Source: Maritimibacter sp. (GTDB lineage: Bacteria; Pseudomonadota; Alphaproteobacteria; Rhodobacterales; Rhodobacteraceae). From it: a stretch of 64,000 nucleotides of DNA. Made by a program: the position numbers and the translations under genes. The stretch is from assembly GCA_002701395.1 (NCBI GenBank), contig NZVC01000028.1, positions 154,460 to 218,459 on the forward strand, given 5' to 3'. The notes under the pieces are model-generated. The model was not told where the DNA came from. It was given only the letters and a program-made list of their open reading frames with translations, and made no database searches. This document shows, piece after piece, positions 17,947 through 28,038 of the stretch. Positions within the stretch are counted from its first letter, which is position 1. Each line of letters begins with the position of its first letter.

Positions 17947-18378
17947 ATGACCGCACCGCTGACCGCCACCGACCGAGACATCATCGCCGCCCTGCGCGAA
18001 GACGCCCGGATGTCGGTGACGGAACTTGCGCTGCGCGTCGGCGTCTCTCGGACCACGGCCAAGGCGCGGCTGGACGCGCTGATCGCGGACGGCCGCATCC
18101 GGCGCTTCACCATCGAGACGGACGCCGACACCACCGACGAGATGCGGGCGATCTCGCTGATCGAGTTGCAGGGCAGCATGTCGCGGTCGGTGATCCGCGC
18201 GCTGCGGCGGATGCCGGCGGTGACGGACGTCTACGCCACGAACGGCAGCTGGGATCTGGTGGCCGAATTGCGGTTTGACAGCCTTGCCGCGTTCGACCGC
18301 GTTTTGCGGGAAATCCGCGAGGTTCCGGGCGTCCGGAACAGCGAAAGTTGCCTGTTGCTGGCGCATGTCGCCGGGTAG
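17947..18378 (+). CDS. Lrp/AsnC family transcriptional regulator
   Basis: 143 aa. An N-terminal helix-turn-helix (MSVTELALRVGVSRTTAKARLDAL) is followed by a RAM-type ligand and oligomerisation domain (YATNGSWDLVAELRF). Family members form dimers to octamers and often respond to an amino acid. The divergent arginase and ornithine cyclodeaminase genes make arginine or ornithine the obvious candidate effector. TTGACCA sits immediately before its ATG, suggesting autoregulation. Confidence 0.9.
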   Translation: MTAPLTATDRDIIAALREDARMSVTELALRVGVSRTTAKARLDALIADGRIRRFTIETDADTTDEMRAISLIELQGSMSRSVIRALRRMPAVTDVYATNGSWDLVAELRFDSLAAFDRVLREIREVPGVRNSESCLLLAHVAG

Positions 18379-18523
18379 GCAAAATTTCCAGTTTTGCTAT
18401 AATGGTTCAAATTTTCGGAAACTGACTTGCAATCCGAAACCTTAAAGGTTTCTTGACGACAGGCAGTGTACCAAGTTTACCCTGCGTCATCAATCGTACT
18501 TCAATTGTCTGAATGCCCTGATC

Positions 18524-19153
18524 ATGGCGCCAACCCAGCTTCACTCCAGCGAGGTTCTTGACCGTCTCTCGGGACTGTTGCGCCGTGTCCCGTGGGAGAA
18601 CGAGGCGATGACCCTGTCCAAGCTGGACGGGTTCGTCGCAGGGCTTGCCGTCGGCCCGGTCGATATCGCGTCGCACGATTGGCTGCCTTGGGTCTGGGGC
18701 GACGCCTTCCTTCCATCCTTCGAAAGCGCCGAGCTTCAGCGGACTGCGGCACAGGCCGTGGTGGCCCATCACGAACGCGTCGCTACGGCGCTGACGGACA
18801 ACCCCGAGGTGTACGAAGTCGTCCTCAGCCGAGAGCCCGTTCCGGGCGAACCGGTGTGGGAGCTGTGGACCGGCGGCTTCCTTCTGTCGATGCAGCTGTG
18901 CCCCGACGATTGGACCACGCATCAGGCCCGGACGCCGGTGCGTCGGGCATTGGACCTGATCCTTGAACTCTCCAACCTGGCCGCCGGGTCCGATCCGGGT
19001 TGCCTGACCGTGATGGACCGGAACACCACCGTCGCGTCCGAACTGTCCGGTGTCGTGCGCGCGCTGAACGACGAACGGCCGGCAAAGGGGCATCCAGATC
19101 TGTCCGGCACCGTCGTTCAATTCGTCCCGACCAGCAAACAGCGCCATTCGTGA
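18524..19153 (+). CDS. UPF0149 (YecA/YgfB-like) family protein
   Basis: 209 aa, ATG 18524. TLSKLDGFVAGLAVGP and WLPWVWGD match the helical core of the UPF0149 family. Many YecA-type members end in a zinc-binding SEC-C motif; none is present here, so this is the shorter type. The role is unknown. The 145-base gap before it contains small hairpins (18379-18397 and 18436-18452) and a TATAAT (18398-18403), but no convincing complete promoter. Confidence 0.75.
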   Translation: MAPTQLHSSEVLDRLSGLLRRVPWENEAMTLSKLDGFVAGLAVGPVDIASHDWLPWVWGDAFLPSFESAELQRTAAQAVVAHHERVATALTDNPEVYEVVLSREPVPGEPVWELWTGGFLLSMQLCPDDWTTHQARTPVRRALDLILELSNLAAGSDPGCLTVMDRNTTVASELSGVVRALNDERPAKGHPDLSGTVVQFVPTSKQRHS

Positions 19154-19332
19154 TCCGGACGGCCCACCCCGCGCTTGGGGCCAGAGTCCGGTGCCGAATT
19201 ATAACTGTGTGCTATTTCGCAACAATAATGTAAATATAGCCGCCATTCAGCGAGTCTTGATGACCAATAGGCTCTGGACAAGCATTCTGCGTCTGTCGTG
19301 GGACAGCGACAGTAGAAATGGACGGACGGGAC

Positions 19333-19461
19333 ATGAACGTCATCTTCTGGATTGCGGTCGCCTATATCGTAGGAGGCGCGACAGGTTTCTTTACGGCAGC
19401 TCTGGCCAACGCGGCCAGAGATACCGATCGGTGCAACCGACGAAGTCTGGACCGCGGATGA
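19333..19461 (+). CDS. Small putative membrane protein (42 aa)
   Basis: ATG 19333 with GGACGG 7-8 bases upstream; stop TGA 19459-19461. The product begins MNVIFWIAVAYIVGGATGFF and has one hydrophobic helix (about residues 3-27), a short polar tail with several arginines and no known domain. The shape (helix with GGATGFFTAAL, then a charged tail) resembles small single-helix proteins sometimes seen in phage and integrated regions. No neighbouring phage genes are seen. Unknown function; could be a chance frame. Confidence 0.42.
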   Translation: MNVIFWIAVAYIVGGATGFFTAALANAARDTDRCNRRSLDRG

Positions 19462-19725
19462 CCGCGACTGTCGCCACCAGAGTCCAGCGCCGGGGGAATC
19501 ACTTTCGCCCCATCAACCGTGGCACGAATGTGGCCGAGCCGGGTCGCACTTCAGGCGACCATATCTGATCCGTAAACAATTGCCCGACATACCTCTGGTT
19601 GTCCCGCCTTTTGGCGTATTACCGCAAGCGCATTTCCCTATACCTTTGTACAGGACGGGCCATGTGCCTAATTTTTTTCATATTTCCCGATAATGCCTAA
19701 GTTTTCTTTAAGTCTTTGTTTTTAG

Positions 19726-19739
19726 ATGATTTAAATCAG
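19726..19739. promoter_or_regulatory. FNR/FixK-like palindrome
   Basis: ATGATTTAAATCAG contains a perfect TGAT-N4-ATCA core, the shared core of FNR and FixK boxes (TTGAT-N4-ATCAA), but lacks the outer T and A. It lies in the AT-rich leader about 220 bases before the sugar transferase. Confidence 0.35.
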
Positions 19740-19877
19740 CCCTCCTCGCCAACCTATTGCCAGGGATCCGAACCAAAGCGCCATCCTGCCAAACCTCTCG
19801 GACCTCGGTTCTGTTTACTCGGCAAGCACCCTGACTATGTTCCTCTTCGTGGTTAACGAGTGGTGTTGGGTACACCT

Positions 19878-19923
19878 TCCGCCGGATCCGGCTGCTGCAC
19901 ATTTGGATCCATCGGAGCTTTTT
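19878..19923 (+). terminator. Possible attenuator or small-RNA terminator before the sugar transferase gene
   Basis: TCCG-cc-GGATCC (19878-19889) can pair with GGATCC-at-CGGA (19905-19916), followed within two bases by TTTTT (19919-19923). It ends 34 bases before the sugar transferase start, so it could stop leader transcription or end a small RNA. GCCGGATCCGGC at 19881-19892 is itself a palindrome that offers a competing fold. Confidence 0.4.
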
Positions 19924-19957
19924 AATCACGGCTAATGCTTGCGGTAATCACCGAGGG

Positions 19958-20671
19958 GTGACTGTTTTGACGATCCATTTTTCTGACGCCGGCCAGTCGG
20001 CCGCACGTACCGAAGTGCGGCCGGCGGTCGAATTCCAGGCACGCGACACCAGCGCGCCCTCGAACGGCCTTTACCGCGTGTTCGGCAAGCGTCTGCTCGA
20101 CGTCATGGTCGTCCTGCTCGTCGCGCCGTTCGCACTGATTCTCGTTGCTGTCGCCGCACTGCTGACTGCGATGGACGGACATAATCCCTTCTACTTCCAG
20201 CAACGCGTCGGTCGGCACGGCCTGACCTTCCGGCTGGTGAAGATCCGCACGATGGTGACGGATGCCGACGCTCAGCTGGCCGCGCACCTGGCCGCCGACC
20301 CGGAGGCCCGTCGCGAATGGAACGAAAAGCAGAAGCTGGACAACGACCCCCGCATCACGCGCGTCGGCAACTTCCTGCGCCGCAGCTCGCTGGACGAACT
20401 GCCGCAACTGTGGAACGTGCTGACCGGTGACATGTCGATCGTCGGACCGCGTCCGATGATGGTCGAACAGCAGAACATCTATCCGGGCACGGCCTATTAC
20501 GCGCTGCGCCCCGGCATCACCGGCGCTTGGCAGGTCTCGGACCGCAACGCGTGCAGCTTCGCCGGTCGTGCCCGCTTTGACACCGAATACAACAGCCAGG
20601 TGTCCCTGGCTCTGGACCTCGACATCATTCTTCGTACCGCCGGCGTCGTCATGAAGTGCACCGGCAAGTAA
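19958..20671 (+). CDS. Polyprenyl-phosphate sugar-1-phosphate transferase (ExoY-like)
   Basis: 237 aa from GTG 19958; TTG 19967 is an equally possible start, with GAGGGG placed nine bases upstream. One membrane helix (about 47-70, LLDVMVVLLVAPFALILVAV) is followed by the bacterial sugar transferase domain: FRLVKIRTMV, DPRITRVGNFLR, SSLDELPQLWNVL and GDMSIVGPRPMM. Enzymes of this family attach the first sugar phosphate to undecaprenyl phosphate and start exopolysaccharide synthesis. No other polysaccharide genes are nearby, so it is an orphan initiator. The gene-poor leader suggests elaborate regulation. Confidence 0.88.
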   Translation: MTVLTIHFSDAGQSAARTEVRPAVEFQARDTSAPSNGLYRVFGKRLLDVMVVLLVAPFALILVAVAALLTAMDGHNPFYFQQRVGRHGLTFRLVKIRTMVTDADAQLAAHLAADPEARREWNEKQKLDNDPRITRVGNFLRRSSLDELPQLWNVLTGDMSIVGPRPMMVEQQNIYPGTAYYALRPGITGAWQVSDRNACSFAGRARFDTEYNSQVSLALDLDIILRTAGVVMKCTGK

Positions 20672-20734
20672 CCAGTCGTCCTGTCAAACCGGCTCTCTCT
20701 GTCCCGTGAGCACCCGTTTGACTCATCCCGGATG

Positions 20735-20760
20735 CAGCGGTCGCCCCCAGGCGGCCGCTG
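20735..20760. terminator. Hairpin between convergent sugar transferase and nrdF
   Basis: CAGCGGTCGCC (20735-20745) pairs with GGCGGCCGCTG (20750-20760) with one T-G wobble and a four-base loop. On the plus strand it is followed by TGTTCGTTTC, moderately T-rich. It lies in the 117 bases between the two convergent stops and may serve both directions. Confidence 0.5.
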
Positions 20761-20788
20761 TGTTCGTTTCAGGGACAGGACGCCAGGA

Positions 20789-21910
<1,122 letters not shown>

Positions 21911-24043
21911 TTACAGCGTGCAGGACACGCAGCCTTCCACTTCGGTTCCCTCCAGCGCGGCTTGGCGCAGGCGGATGTAGTAGATCGTCTTGATCCCCTT
22001 CTTCCACGCGTAGATCTGCGCGCGGTTGATGTCGCGCGTGGTGGCCTCGGCGGGGAAGAACAGCGTCAGCGACAGCCCCTGATCGACGTGCTGGGTCGCG
22101 GCGGCGTAGGTGTCGATGATCGCCTCGGGCCCGATCTCGTAGGCGTCGCGGTAGTATTCGAGGTTGTCGTTCGTCATGAACGGCGCCGGGTAATAGACGC
22201 GCCCGATCTTGCCCTCTTTCCGGATCTCGACCTTCGACGTGATCGGGTGGATCGAGGAAGTGGCATAGTTGATGTAGCTTATCGAACCGGTCGGCGGCAC
22301 GGCCTGAAGGTTGCGGTTGTAGATCCCGTGGGTCTTCACCGCGTCCCGCAGGTCCGCCCAGTCGGCGCTGGTCGGGATCTCGATACCCGCCTTCTCGAAC
22401 AGCTCTGCCACACGGTCCGTTTCGGGCTGCCAGGTGCCGTCGACGTACTTGTCGAAGAAGCTGCCGTCCGCATAGGCGGACGTCTCGAAGCCTTTGAACT
22501 TCTTGCCCTTTTCCTTCGCCAGCGCGTTCGATGCCAGCAGCGCGTGATACAGCACGGTGCAGAAGTAGACGTTGGTGAAATCGACGCCCTCGGCGGACCC
22601 GTAATGGATGCGTTCCCGCGCGAGGTAGCCGTGCAGGTTCATCTGCCCCAGCCCGATGGCGTGGCTTTCGTCGTTGCCCTTTCGGATCGACGGGACCGAG
22701 TCGATGGCCGACATCTCGGACACCGCGTTAAGCGCGCGGATCGCGGTTCCGACCGACGCGCCAAGGTCGCCGCCGTCCATCGCACGGGCGATGTTCATCG
22801 AGCCGAGGTTGCAAGAGATGTCGGTGCCCATCGAGGAATAGGACAGGTCCTCGTTGAACTCGGACGCTTCGTTGACCTGCAGGATCTCGGAACACAGGTT
22901 CGACATAGCGATACGGCCCGCGATCGGGTTCGCCTTGTTCACCGTGTCCTCGAACATGATGTAGGGATAGCCGCTTTCGAACTGGATCTCGGCGATCGTC
23001 TGGAAGAACGCGCGGGCGTTGATCTTCTTTTTGCGGATCTTCGGGTTGTCGACCATCTCGGCGTATTTCTCGGTGACCGAGATGTCCGAGAAGGGCACGC
23101 CATAGACCTTTTCGACGTCATGCGGCGAGAACAGGTACATATCCTCGTTCTTCTTCGCCAGCTCGAAGGTCACGTCGGGGATCACGACGCCAAGGCTCAG
23201 GGTCTTGATCCGGATCTTCTCGTCCGCGTTCTCGCGCTTGGTGTCGAGGAACCGCAGGATGTCGGGGTGGTGCGCGTTCAGATAGACCGCGCCGGCCCCC
23301 TGACGCGCGCCCAACTGGTTGGCGTAGCTGAAGGAATCCTCCAGCAGCTTCATCACCGGGATCACGCCCGAGGACTGGTTCTCGATCCCTTTGATGGGCG
23401 CGCCGTGCTCGCGGATGTTCGTCAGCATCAGGGCCACGCCGCCGCCGCGCTTGGACAGTTGCAGCGCCGAGTTGATGCCGCGCCCGATGCTTTCCATGTT
23501 GTCTTCCAGCCGCAGCAGAAAGCACGACACGAACTCGCCGCGCGCCTTTTTGCCGGCGTTCAGGAAGGTCGGCGTCGCGGGCTGGAAGCGACCGTCGAGG
23601 ATCTCTTCCATCAGCCGCATCGCCAGCGCCTCGTCACCCTGCGCCAGCGTCAGCGCGTTCATCACGACGCGGTCTTCGTAGCGTTCAAGGTACCGTTTCC
23701 CGTCACGCGTCTTCAGCGTGTACGAGGTGTAGTATTTGAAGGCACCGAGGAAGGTCGGGAACCGGAACTTGCGGGCATAGGCCGCGTCCCAGATCGCGCG
23801 CTGGAAGTTCTTGGAATACTGGTCCAGCACCTCGGGCTCGTAATAGCCCTCTTCCACCAGATAGCCGAGCTTTTCGTCCAGCGAGTGGAAGAACACGGTG
23901 TTCTGGTTGACGTGCTGCAGGAAGTATTGTCGCGCCGCCATCCGGTCGGCCTCGAACTGGATGCGACCCTCGTCGTCATAGAGGTTCAGCATCGCGTTCA
24001 GCGCGTGGTAGTCGAGCGAAGCGGTCGCGGCGGTATCCAGCAT
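21911..24043 (-). CDS. nrdE: Ribonucleotide reductase class Ib, alpha (catalytic) subunit
   Basis: 710 aa from ATG 24043, with GAGG about 7 bases upstream; this gives the usual NrdE length. [16 protein letters not shown] and [16 protein letters not shown] near the start, [18 protein letters not shown] and [10 protein letters not shown] in the core, and the C-terminal GCVSC pair match class Ib NrdE. There is no N-terminal ATP-cone, in keeping with class Ib. It reduces ribonucleoside diphosphates with electrons from NrdH and a radical from NrdF. A terminator-like hairpin lies between its start and the MetE-like gene upstream. Confidence 0.96.
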   Translation of the reverse strand: MLDTAATASLDYHALNAMLNLYDDEGRIQFEADRMAARQYFLQHVNQNTVFFHSLDEKLGYLVEEGYYEPEVLDQYSKNFQRAIWDAAYARKFRFPTFLGAFKYYTSYTLKTRDGKRYLERYEDRVVMNALTLAQGDEALAMRLMEEILDGRFQPATPTFLNAGKKARGEFVSCFLLRLEDNMESIGRGINSALQLSKRGGGVALMLTNIREHGAPIKGIENQSSGVIPVMKLLEDSFSYANQLGARQGAGAVYLNAHHPDILRFLDTKRENADEKIRIKTLSLGVVIPDVTFELAKKNEDMYLFSPHDVEKVYGVPFSDISVTEKYAEMVDNPKIRKKKINARAFFQTIAEIQFESGYPYIMFEDTVNKANPIAGRIAMSNLCSEILQVNEASEFNEDLSYSSMGTDISCNLGSMNIARAMDGGDLGASVGTAIRALNAVSEMSAIDSVPSIRKGNDESHAIGLGQMNLHGYLARERIHYGSAEGVDFTNVYFCTVLYHALLASNALAKEKGKKFKGFETSAYADGSFFDKYVDGTWQPETDRVAELFEKAGIEIPTSADWADLRDAVKTHGIYNRNLQAVPPTGSISYINYATSSIHPITSKVEIRKEGKIGRVYYPAPFMTNDNLEYYRDAYEIGPEAIIDTYAAATQHVDQGLSLTLFFPAEATTRDINRAQIYAWKKGIKTIYYIRLRQAALEGTEVEGCVSCTL

Positions 24044-24055
24044 GGTCGGTCCTCG

Positions 24056-24091
24056 TGGAAAAACAGGCGGGCCCGGATCGCTCCGGGCCCG
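24056..24091 (-). terminator. Terminator-like hairpin inside the operon, before nrdE
   Basis: CGGGCCCGGA (24068-24077) pairs perfectly with TCCGGGCCCG (24082-24091), loop TCGC. Read on the minus strand it is followed after four bases by TTTTT and then the nrdE ribosome site. It lies in the 56 bases between the MetE-like stop and the nrdE start, so it may reduce read-through into nrdEF or protect the 3' end of the upstream message. Confidence 0.6.
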
Positions 24092-24099
24092 ATTTGCTA

Positions 24100-25200
24100 T
24101 CAGGCCTCGCCCCAGACGTCCTGGGCGACTTTCACGACCAGCTCCAGCTTGCGGCGCTGATCGTCCTCGGTGACCTTGTTGCCTTCCTCGGTGGAAGCGA
24201 ATCCACACTGCGGCGCGATCCCGAGCTGGTCCATGTCCACGAATTTCGAGGCGGCTTCAAGCTGCCGCTTGATGTCGTCGACCTTTTCCAGTTCGGCGGT
24301 CTTCGTGGTGATGAAACCGGGCATGACGCGCTTGGTGCCCTTGGGCAGCAGACCCAGCGGTTCCAGCCCGCCTGCGCGCTCGCTGTCGTACTCCATGAAG
24401 TACACGTCGACGCTGGTCTGGTTGAAGATCGCGTCCGCCGCCGCGTCGTAGCCGCCGGTCGCCACGAAGGTCGACTGGAAGTTGCCGCGGCACATGTGCA
24501 TGCCGATCACCATGTCGTCGGGACGGTCCTTGATCGCCTCTTCCAGCATCCATGCGTAACGCTGGATCATCCAGTCCGGGTCCTGACCCATCGAGCGGCG
24601 GATCTCGCGCTGCTTCTCGTCGCCGAGGTAGGCAAAGAAGATGTCGTCCAACTGCAGGTACCGGCAGCCGACGTCATAGAAGGCGTGCACGGCCTTCTTG
24701 AATGTCGCGGCGATCTCTGCGGTGAACAGGTCCTGATCTTCGTAGGGCGCGTGGTGGTTGTGGTCCGGCGTCACGCGGAAGTGGACCGCCGAAGGGCCGG
24801 GGATCGAGATCTTGGGGCAAACGCCGGTGTTGGCGGCCACGAATTTGAAGTGGTCCAGCATCGGGTGGTCGGCCGGGAAATCCAGCGCCTTGTCGATGGT
24901 CGGCGCAAGGCTGACGGTGGCGCCCTTGAAGCCCAGCGCGTCGCCGCCGGTCTCGACGATATCCAGCCCGGTCAGGCCGTCCATGAAGTCATAGTGCCAG
25001 AAGGCGCGGCGCGCTTCGCCGTCGGTGACGACCTTCAGGCCCACATCTTCCTGCATCTTGATCAGAGCCGGGATCTCGCGGTCCTCGATCTGCTTCAGCT
25101 CGTCTCCGGTGACGCCGGCCTTGCGGGCTTGGGCGATCGGAGCAGGGCGCAGCAGGCTGCCGACATGGTCGGCACGAAACGGTGGGCGTAGATCTGTCAT
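24100..25200 (-). CDS. Cobalamin-independent methionine synthase-like (MetE C-terminal type) methyltransferase
   Basis: 366 aa, about half of classical MetE, corresponding to its catalytic zinc barrel. The N-terminus [14 protein letters not shown] is typical of short MetE-like proteins (YxjG type). Likely zinc ligands are His235 and Cys237 (GMHMCRGN) and Cys332 (APQCGFAS). Classical MetE moves a methyl group from methyl-tetrahydrofolate to homocysteine without B12; short family members may use other donors or partners, and no DUF1852 (MesX) partner gene is adjacent. Its place between nrdI and nrdE behind a B12 riboswitch supports a B12-sparing role in methionine synthesis. CAAGGA gives the ribosome site. 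Confidence 0.85.
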   Translation of the reverse strand: MTDLRPPFRADHVGSLLRPAPIAQARKAGVTGDELKQIEDREIPALIKMQEDVGLKVVTDGEARRAFWHYDFMDGLTGLDIVETGGDALGFKGATVSLAPTIDKALDFPADHPMLDHFKFVAANTGVCPKISIPGPSAVHFRVTPDHNHHAPYEDQDLFTAEIAATFKKAVHAFYDVGCRYLQLDDIFFAYLGDEKQREIRRSMGQDPDWMIQRYAWMLEEAIKDRPDDMVIGMHMCRGNFQSTFVATGGYDAAADAIFNQTSVDVYFMEYDSERAGGLEPLGLLPKGTKRVMPGFITTKTAELEKVDDIKRQLEAASKFVDMDQLGIAPQCGFASTEEGNKVTEDDQRRKLELVVKVAQDVWGEA

Positions 25201-25253
25201 GATGTTCCTTGAAGGTATGCGTCGGATAAGAGGAGGAGGAGGTGCCCGCGCCG

Positions 25254-25667
25254 TCAGGCGGCCGGGCAGAGGGTGTCCCGCATCCGGTCAAGTCCTGACC
25301 GGATCCGGGTGACATCGGTATCGGTTCCCGCAAGCTCGAAGCGGTACAGCACGGGTACGCCGCACTTCTTCGAGATCACGTCACCCGCAAGGGCGAAGGT
25401 CGTACCGAAATTGCGATTGCCGCCCGCGATCACGCCGCGCAGCAGGGCCCGGGTCGCGGGGTCGTTCAGCAGGCGGATGACCTGCTTGGGAACCGCGCCC
25501 CGCCCCTCGCCGTCGGCGAAGGTCGGGCAGACAAGGACGAAGGGCTTGCCCACCACCGGCATGGGATCGGCCGGGCTGATCGGGACGCGGGCTGCGGGCA
25601 GCCCAAGACGTTCGACCAGCCGCGCCGTGTTCCCGGAGCGCGACGAATAGTAGACAAGCCCCGTCAT
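25254..25667 (-). CDS. nrdI: NrdI flavodoxin-like maturation protein
   Basis: 137 aa. [18 protein letters not shown] is the FMN-binding loop, and [22 protein letters not shown] is the family signature. NrdI supplies the oxidant that activates the manganese cofactor of NrdF. It starts 4 bases after the nrdH stop and lies 53 bases before the MetE-like gene. Its presence confirms class Ib. Confidence 0.95.
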   Translation of the reverse strand: MTGLVYYSSRSGNTARLVERLGLPAARVPISPADPMPVVGKPFVLVCPTFADGEGRGAVPKQVIRLLNDPATRALLRGVIAGGNRNFGTTFALAGDVISKKCGVPVLYRFELAGTDTDVTRIRSGLDRMRDTLCPAA

Positions 25668-25671
25668 GTCC

Positions 25672-25893
25672 TCAGGACAGCCGACCGATCATGTCGGGAC
25701 GGAAGCCGGCCCAGTGATCTTCACCGGCGACGACGACGGGCGCCTGCCGATAGCCAAGACCCTGCACCATTTCCATCGCGTCGGCGTCCTCGGTCAGGTC
25801 GACGATGGCGAAATCCAGGCCACGGGCTTCAAGCGCACGGGTGGTTGCGGTGCACTGCACGCAGGCGGGTTTCGAATACACGGTGATGGTCAT
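25672..25893 (-). CDS. nrdH: NrdH-redoxin (glutaredoxin-like electron donor)
   Basis: 73 aa from ATG 25893; the open frame extends upstream into the riboswitch, which cannot be coding. The redox pair is Cys11-Val-Gln-Cys14 ([15 protein letters not shown]), and QAPVVV holds the cis-proline. NrdH reduces the NrdE disulphide at the expense of thioredoxin reductase. First gene of the operon, about 50 bases after the riboswitch hairpin. Confidence 0.95.
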   Translation of the reverse strand: MTITVYSKPACVQCTATTRALEARGLDFAIVDLTEDADAMEMVQGLGYRQAPVVVAGEDHWAGFRPDMIGRLS

Positions 25894-25944
25894 CTGCTCT
25901 GTCCCTTCAGGTCTGGTTGATGCGAACCGAAGGGGACACGGAAA

Positions 25945-26158
25945 CAGGCGCTTTGCGCCTGCCCACGCATCCGGGCCCTCCGCCGCGGTCGTCGTCTTTT
26001 CGCGCTTTGGCAGGTCTCCTGACTCCGCGGCTCGGTCGCTTTGGCCCGCCTTCCCGGTGTTGCCTGACACCAGTGGTTCCGGGCCTTGGCTCGCCGCTTA
26101 CAGTTGCGGGGGCAGTACCGGATTTTCACCGGTTTCCCTTTTCACCCCGAGTCACCTC
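25945..26158 (-). promoter_or_regulatory. Cobalamin (B12) riboswitch upstream of nrdHI-metE-like-nrdEF
   Basis: On the minus strand the conserved parts occur in order: AAAAGGGAAACCGGTG and ATCCGG, then CCGCAACTGTAAGCGG (26094-26109), CCACTGGTGTCAGGC, GGGAAGGCGGGCC and the B12 box AGTCAGGAGACCTGCC (26009-26024). TGACTC (26149-26154) and GAGTCA (26020-26025) can close the outer helix. Downstream, CAGGCGC-AAA-GCGCCTG (25945-25961) followed by TTT forms a hairpin about 50 bases before nrdH, the likely expression platform. Adenosylcobalamin binding is expected to switch the operon off. Confidence 0.93.
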
Positions 26159-26179
26159 GTGGGCACCAAAAGCAACACC

Positions 26180-26209
26180 ATATTGGGCCAGCCGCCCGAG
26201 GGCTGTCAA
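26180..26209 (-). promoter_or_regulatory. Sigma-70-like promoter of the riboswitch operon
   Basis: On the minus strand TTGACA (26204-26209) and CAATAT (26180-26185) are separated by 18 bases, ending about 20 bases before the aptamer begins. The -35 is perfect, the -10 matches in 4 of 6 positions, and the location is right for the riboswitch leader. Confidence 0.6.
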
Positions 26210-26299
26210 CATATAGGAGGCTGACGACGTCGAGGAAATCGACCCGAAACCGGAACCGTGGCAGAAATCACTCGCCCCATTGCGGCCCGCCGGGATGGG

Positions 26300-27151
26300 T
26301 CAGGTTTCAGCCTCTAGCCGCAGCCTGGACGCGCGGCGGGTCAGAAGCAAGCGGCGCACGAAGGCCAGCAGGAACATCAACGACAAGATCAGGATGACGG
26401 TCGGTGCCGGGGCGCTGTCGAGGAAGAAACTGGCATAGGCCCCGCCCATCATCGCGACAAGACAGATGGCAACGGCGATGACCAGCATGCGCCCGAAACT
26501 GCGCACCAGAAGGAACGCGATGGCGCCCGGCGCGATCAGCAGCCCGACCGCAAGGATCAGGCCGGTCGAGGTCAGCGTGGCGACGATGGTCAGCGACAGG
26601 ATGGTCAGCAGGCCATAGTGCAGCAGGTTCACGCGAAGCCCGCTTGCCTGCGCCTGCGCCGGATCGAAGGCGTGCAGCAGCAGGTCTTTCCACTTCAGCA
26701 GCAGGACCACCGTGACACCGGCAGAGATCAGGCCAGCCGTCCACAGATCCTGCGGCCCGACGCCCAACATGTTGCCGTACAGGACGTGGTCCAGATGCTC
26801 GTTGGTGTGGATCGAGGTGTACAGGATCAGCCCGACCCCGAACATGCCCGAGAACACGACGCCCATGATGGTGTCCTGCTTCACGCGGCTGTTTTCCGAT
26901 AGGTAACCGGTGGCCACCGCGCAGGTCATCCCCGCCGCGAACGCGCCGATGATCAACGGAATGCCGGTGATCCACGCCAGCACTATACCGGGAAGAATCG
27001 CGTGGCTGATCGCGTCGCCCATCAGCGCCCAGCCTTTCAGGACAAGAAAGCACGACAACAACGCCGTCGGCACCGCCACGATCGCCGCGATCAGGAAGGC
27101 GTTCTGCATGAACGGGAACTGGAACGGCAGCAGAAGCGTGTCGAGGTTCAT
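26300..27151 (-). CDS. sitD: Mn/Fe ABC transporter permease (SitD type)
   Basis: 283 aa from ATG 27151, overlapping the stop of the upstream permease gene by four bases. About eight membrane helices of the ABC-3 family; LKGWALMGDAISHAILPGIVLAW and APGAIAFLL are typical. It pairs with the neighbouring permease to form the channel for manganese or iron. A longer open frame continues upstream in this frame but is only a shadow of the other permease gene. Confidence 0.9.
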   Translation of the reverse strand: MNLDTLLLPFQFPFMQNAFLIAAIVAVPTALLSCFLVLKGWALMGDAISHAILPGIVLAWITGIPLIIGAFAAGMTCAVATGYLSENSRVKQDTIMGVVFSGMFGVGLILYTSIHTNEHLDHVLYGNMLGVGPQDLWTAGLISAGVTVVLLLKWKDLLLHAFDPAQAQASGLRVNLLHYGLLTILSLTIVATLTSTGLILAVGLLIAPGAIAFLLVRSFGRMLVIAVAICLVAMMGGAYASFFLDSAPAPTVILILSLMFLLAFVRRLLLTRRASRLRLEAET

Positions 27152-28038
27152 TCCGCGGGCTCCGGTTTGGCTGGCATCGCGGTAGGCTCGGATACAAGCG
27201 CCGCTGCGGCCAGACGGCGGGTCGCCAGCAGGCCGTGCTTCGGGGCGAAGATGAAGGCCAGAAGGAACAGCACGGTCTGCAGAGTCACGATCACGCCGCC
27301 GGTCGCGCCGTCCAGAAAGAAGCTGATGTAGGCACCGAAGAAGCTGGTCAGCGTTCCGATGGCGACCGACGTCAGGATCAGGCGCGGGAAGCGGTCGCAC
27401 AGCAGGTAGGCCGTCGCGCCCGGCGTCACCACCATCGCGATCACAAGGAACGCGCCGACGGTCTGCATCGCCGCGACGACAGCGGCGGACAACAGGACGA
27501 AGAACACCGCCTTCAGCAAGCCGGGGCGCAGGCCGATGGATTTCGCGTGGTTCTCGTCGAAGAAGGTGACCATCAGGTCCTTCCACTTCGCCAGCAGGAT
27601 CGCCAGCGACACCACGCCGATGATCGCCAGCTGCAGCGTATCCTCGGGGGTGATGGCAAGGATGTTGCCCATCGTGATCGTCTGAATCGATACGGACATC
27701 GGGTTGATCGAGACAAGGAACAGCCCCAGCCCGAAGAAGGACGTGAAGATCAGACCGATGATCACATCGACCTTCAGACCCGAGCGGTCGCTGAGGAACA
27801 GCATCGCCCCCGCCGCCAGCCCGCCCGCGATGAAGGCGCCCAGCGCGAAGGGCAAGCCAAGGATATAGGCCCCCGCCACCCCGGGCACGACCGAGTGGGA
27901 CAGCGCGTCGCCGATCAGGGACCAGCCTTTCAGCATCAGGTAGGCGGACAGAAAAGCGCACACGCCGCCGACTAGGGCGGACACCCACATCGCGTTGGCC
28001 ATGTAGCCATAGGTAAAAGGAACCAGCAGCAGGTCCAT
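27148..28038 (-). CDS. sitC: Mn/Fe ABC transporter permease (SitC type)
   Basis: 296 aa, ABC-3 family with about eight helices. LKGWSLIGDALSHSVVPGVA and TPGATAYLL match the same positions in SitD, showing that the two are paralogues. GFFDENHAK-like VTFFDENHAKSIGL is a conserved cytoplasmic loop that contacts the ATPase. The start overlaps the stop of the ATPase gene by one base. Confidence 0.9.
   Translation of the reverse strand: MDLLLVPFTYGYMANAMWVSALVGGVCAFLSAYLMLKGWSLIGDALSHSVVPGVAGAYILGLPFALGAFIAGGLAAGAMLFLSDRSGLKVDVIIGLIFTSFFGLGLFLVSINPMSVSIQTITMGNILAITPEDTLQLAIIGVVSLAILLAKWKDLMVTFFDENHAKSIGLRPGLLKAVFFVLLSAAVVAAMQTVGAFLVIAMVVTPGATAYLLCDRFPRLILTSVAIGTLTSFFGAYISFFLDGATGGVIVTLQTVLFLLAFIFAPKHGLLATRRLAAAALVSEPTAMPAKPEPAE

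Larger units (their letters stand above)
19462..19957. other. Gene-poor AT-rich leader region upstream of the sugar transferase
   Basis: About 500 bases with no credible gene on either strand and much lower GC than its surroundings, especially 19660-19740. It contains direct repeats of ATTTCCC (19632 and 19682, 50 bases apart), direct repeats of TGCCTAA (19665 and 19694), the palindrome TGATTTAAATCA (19727-19738) and a terminator-like hairpin (19878-19923). It looks like a regulatory leader or a small RNA locus. Confidence 0.5.
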
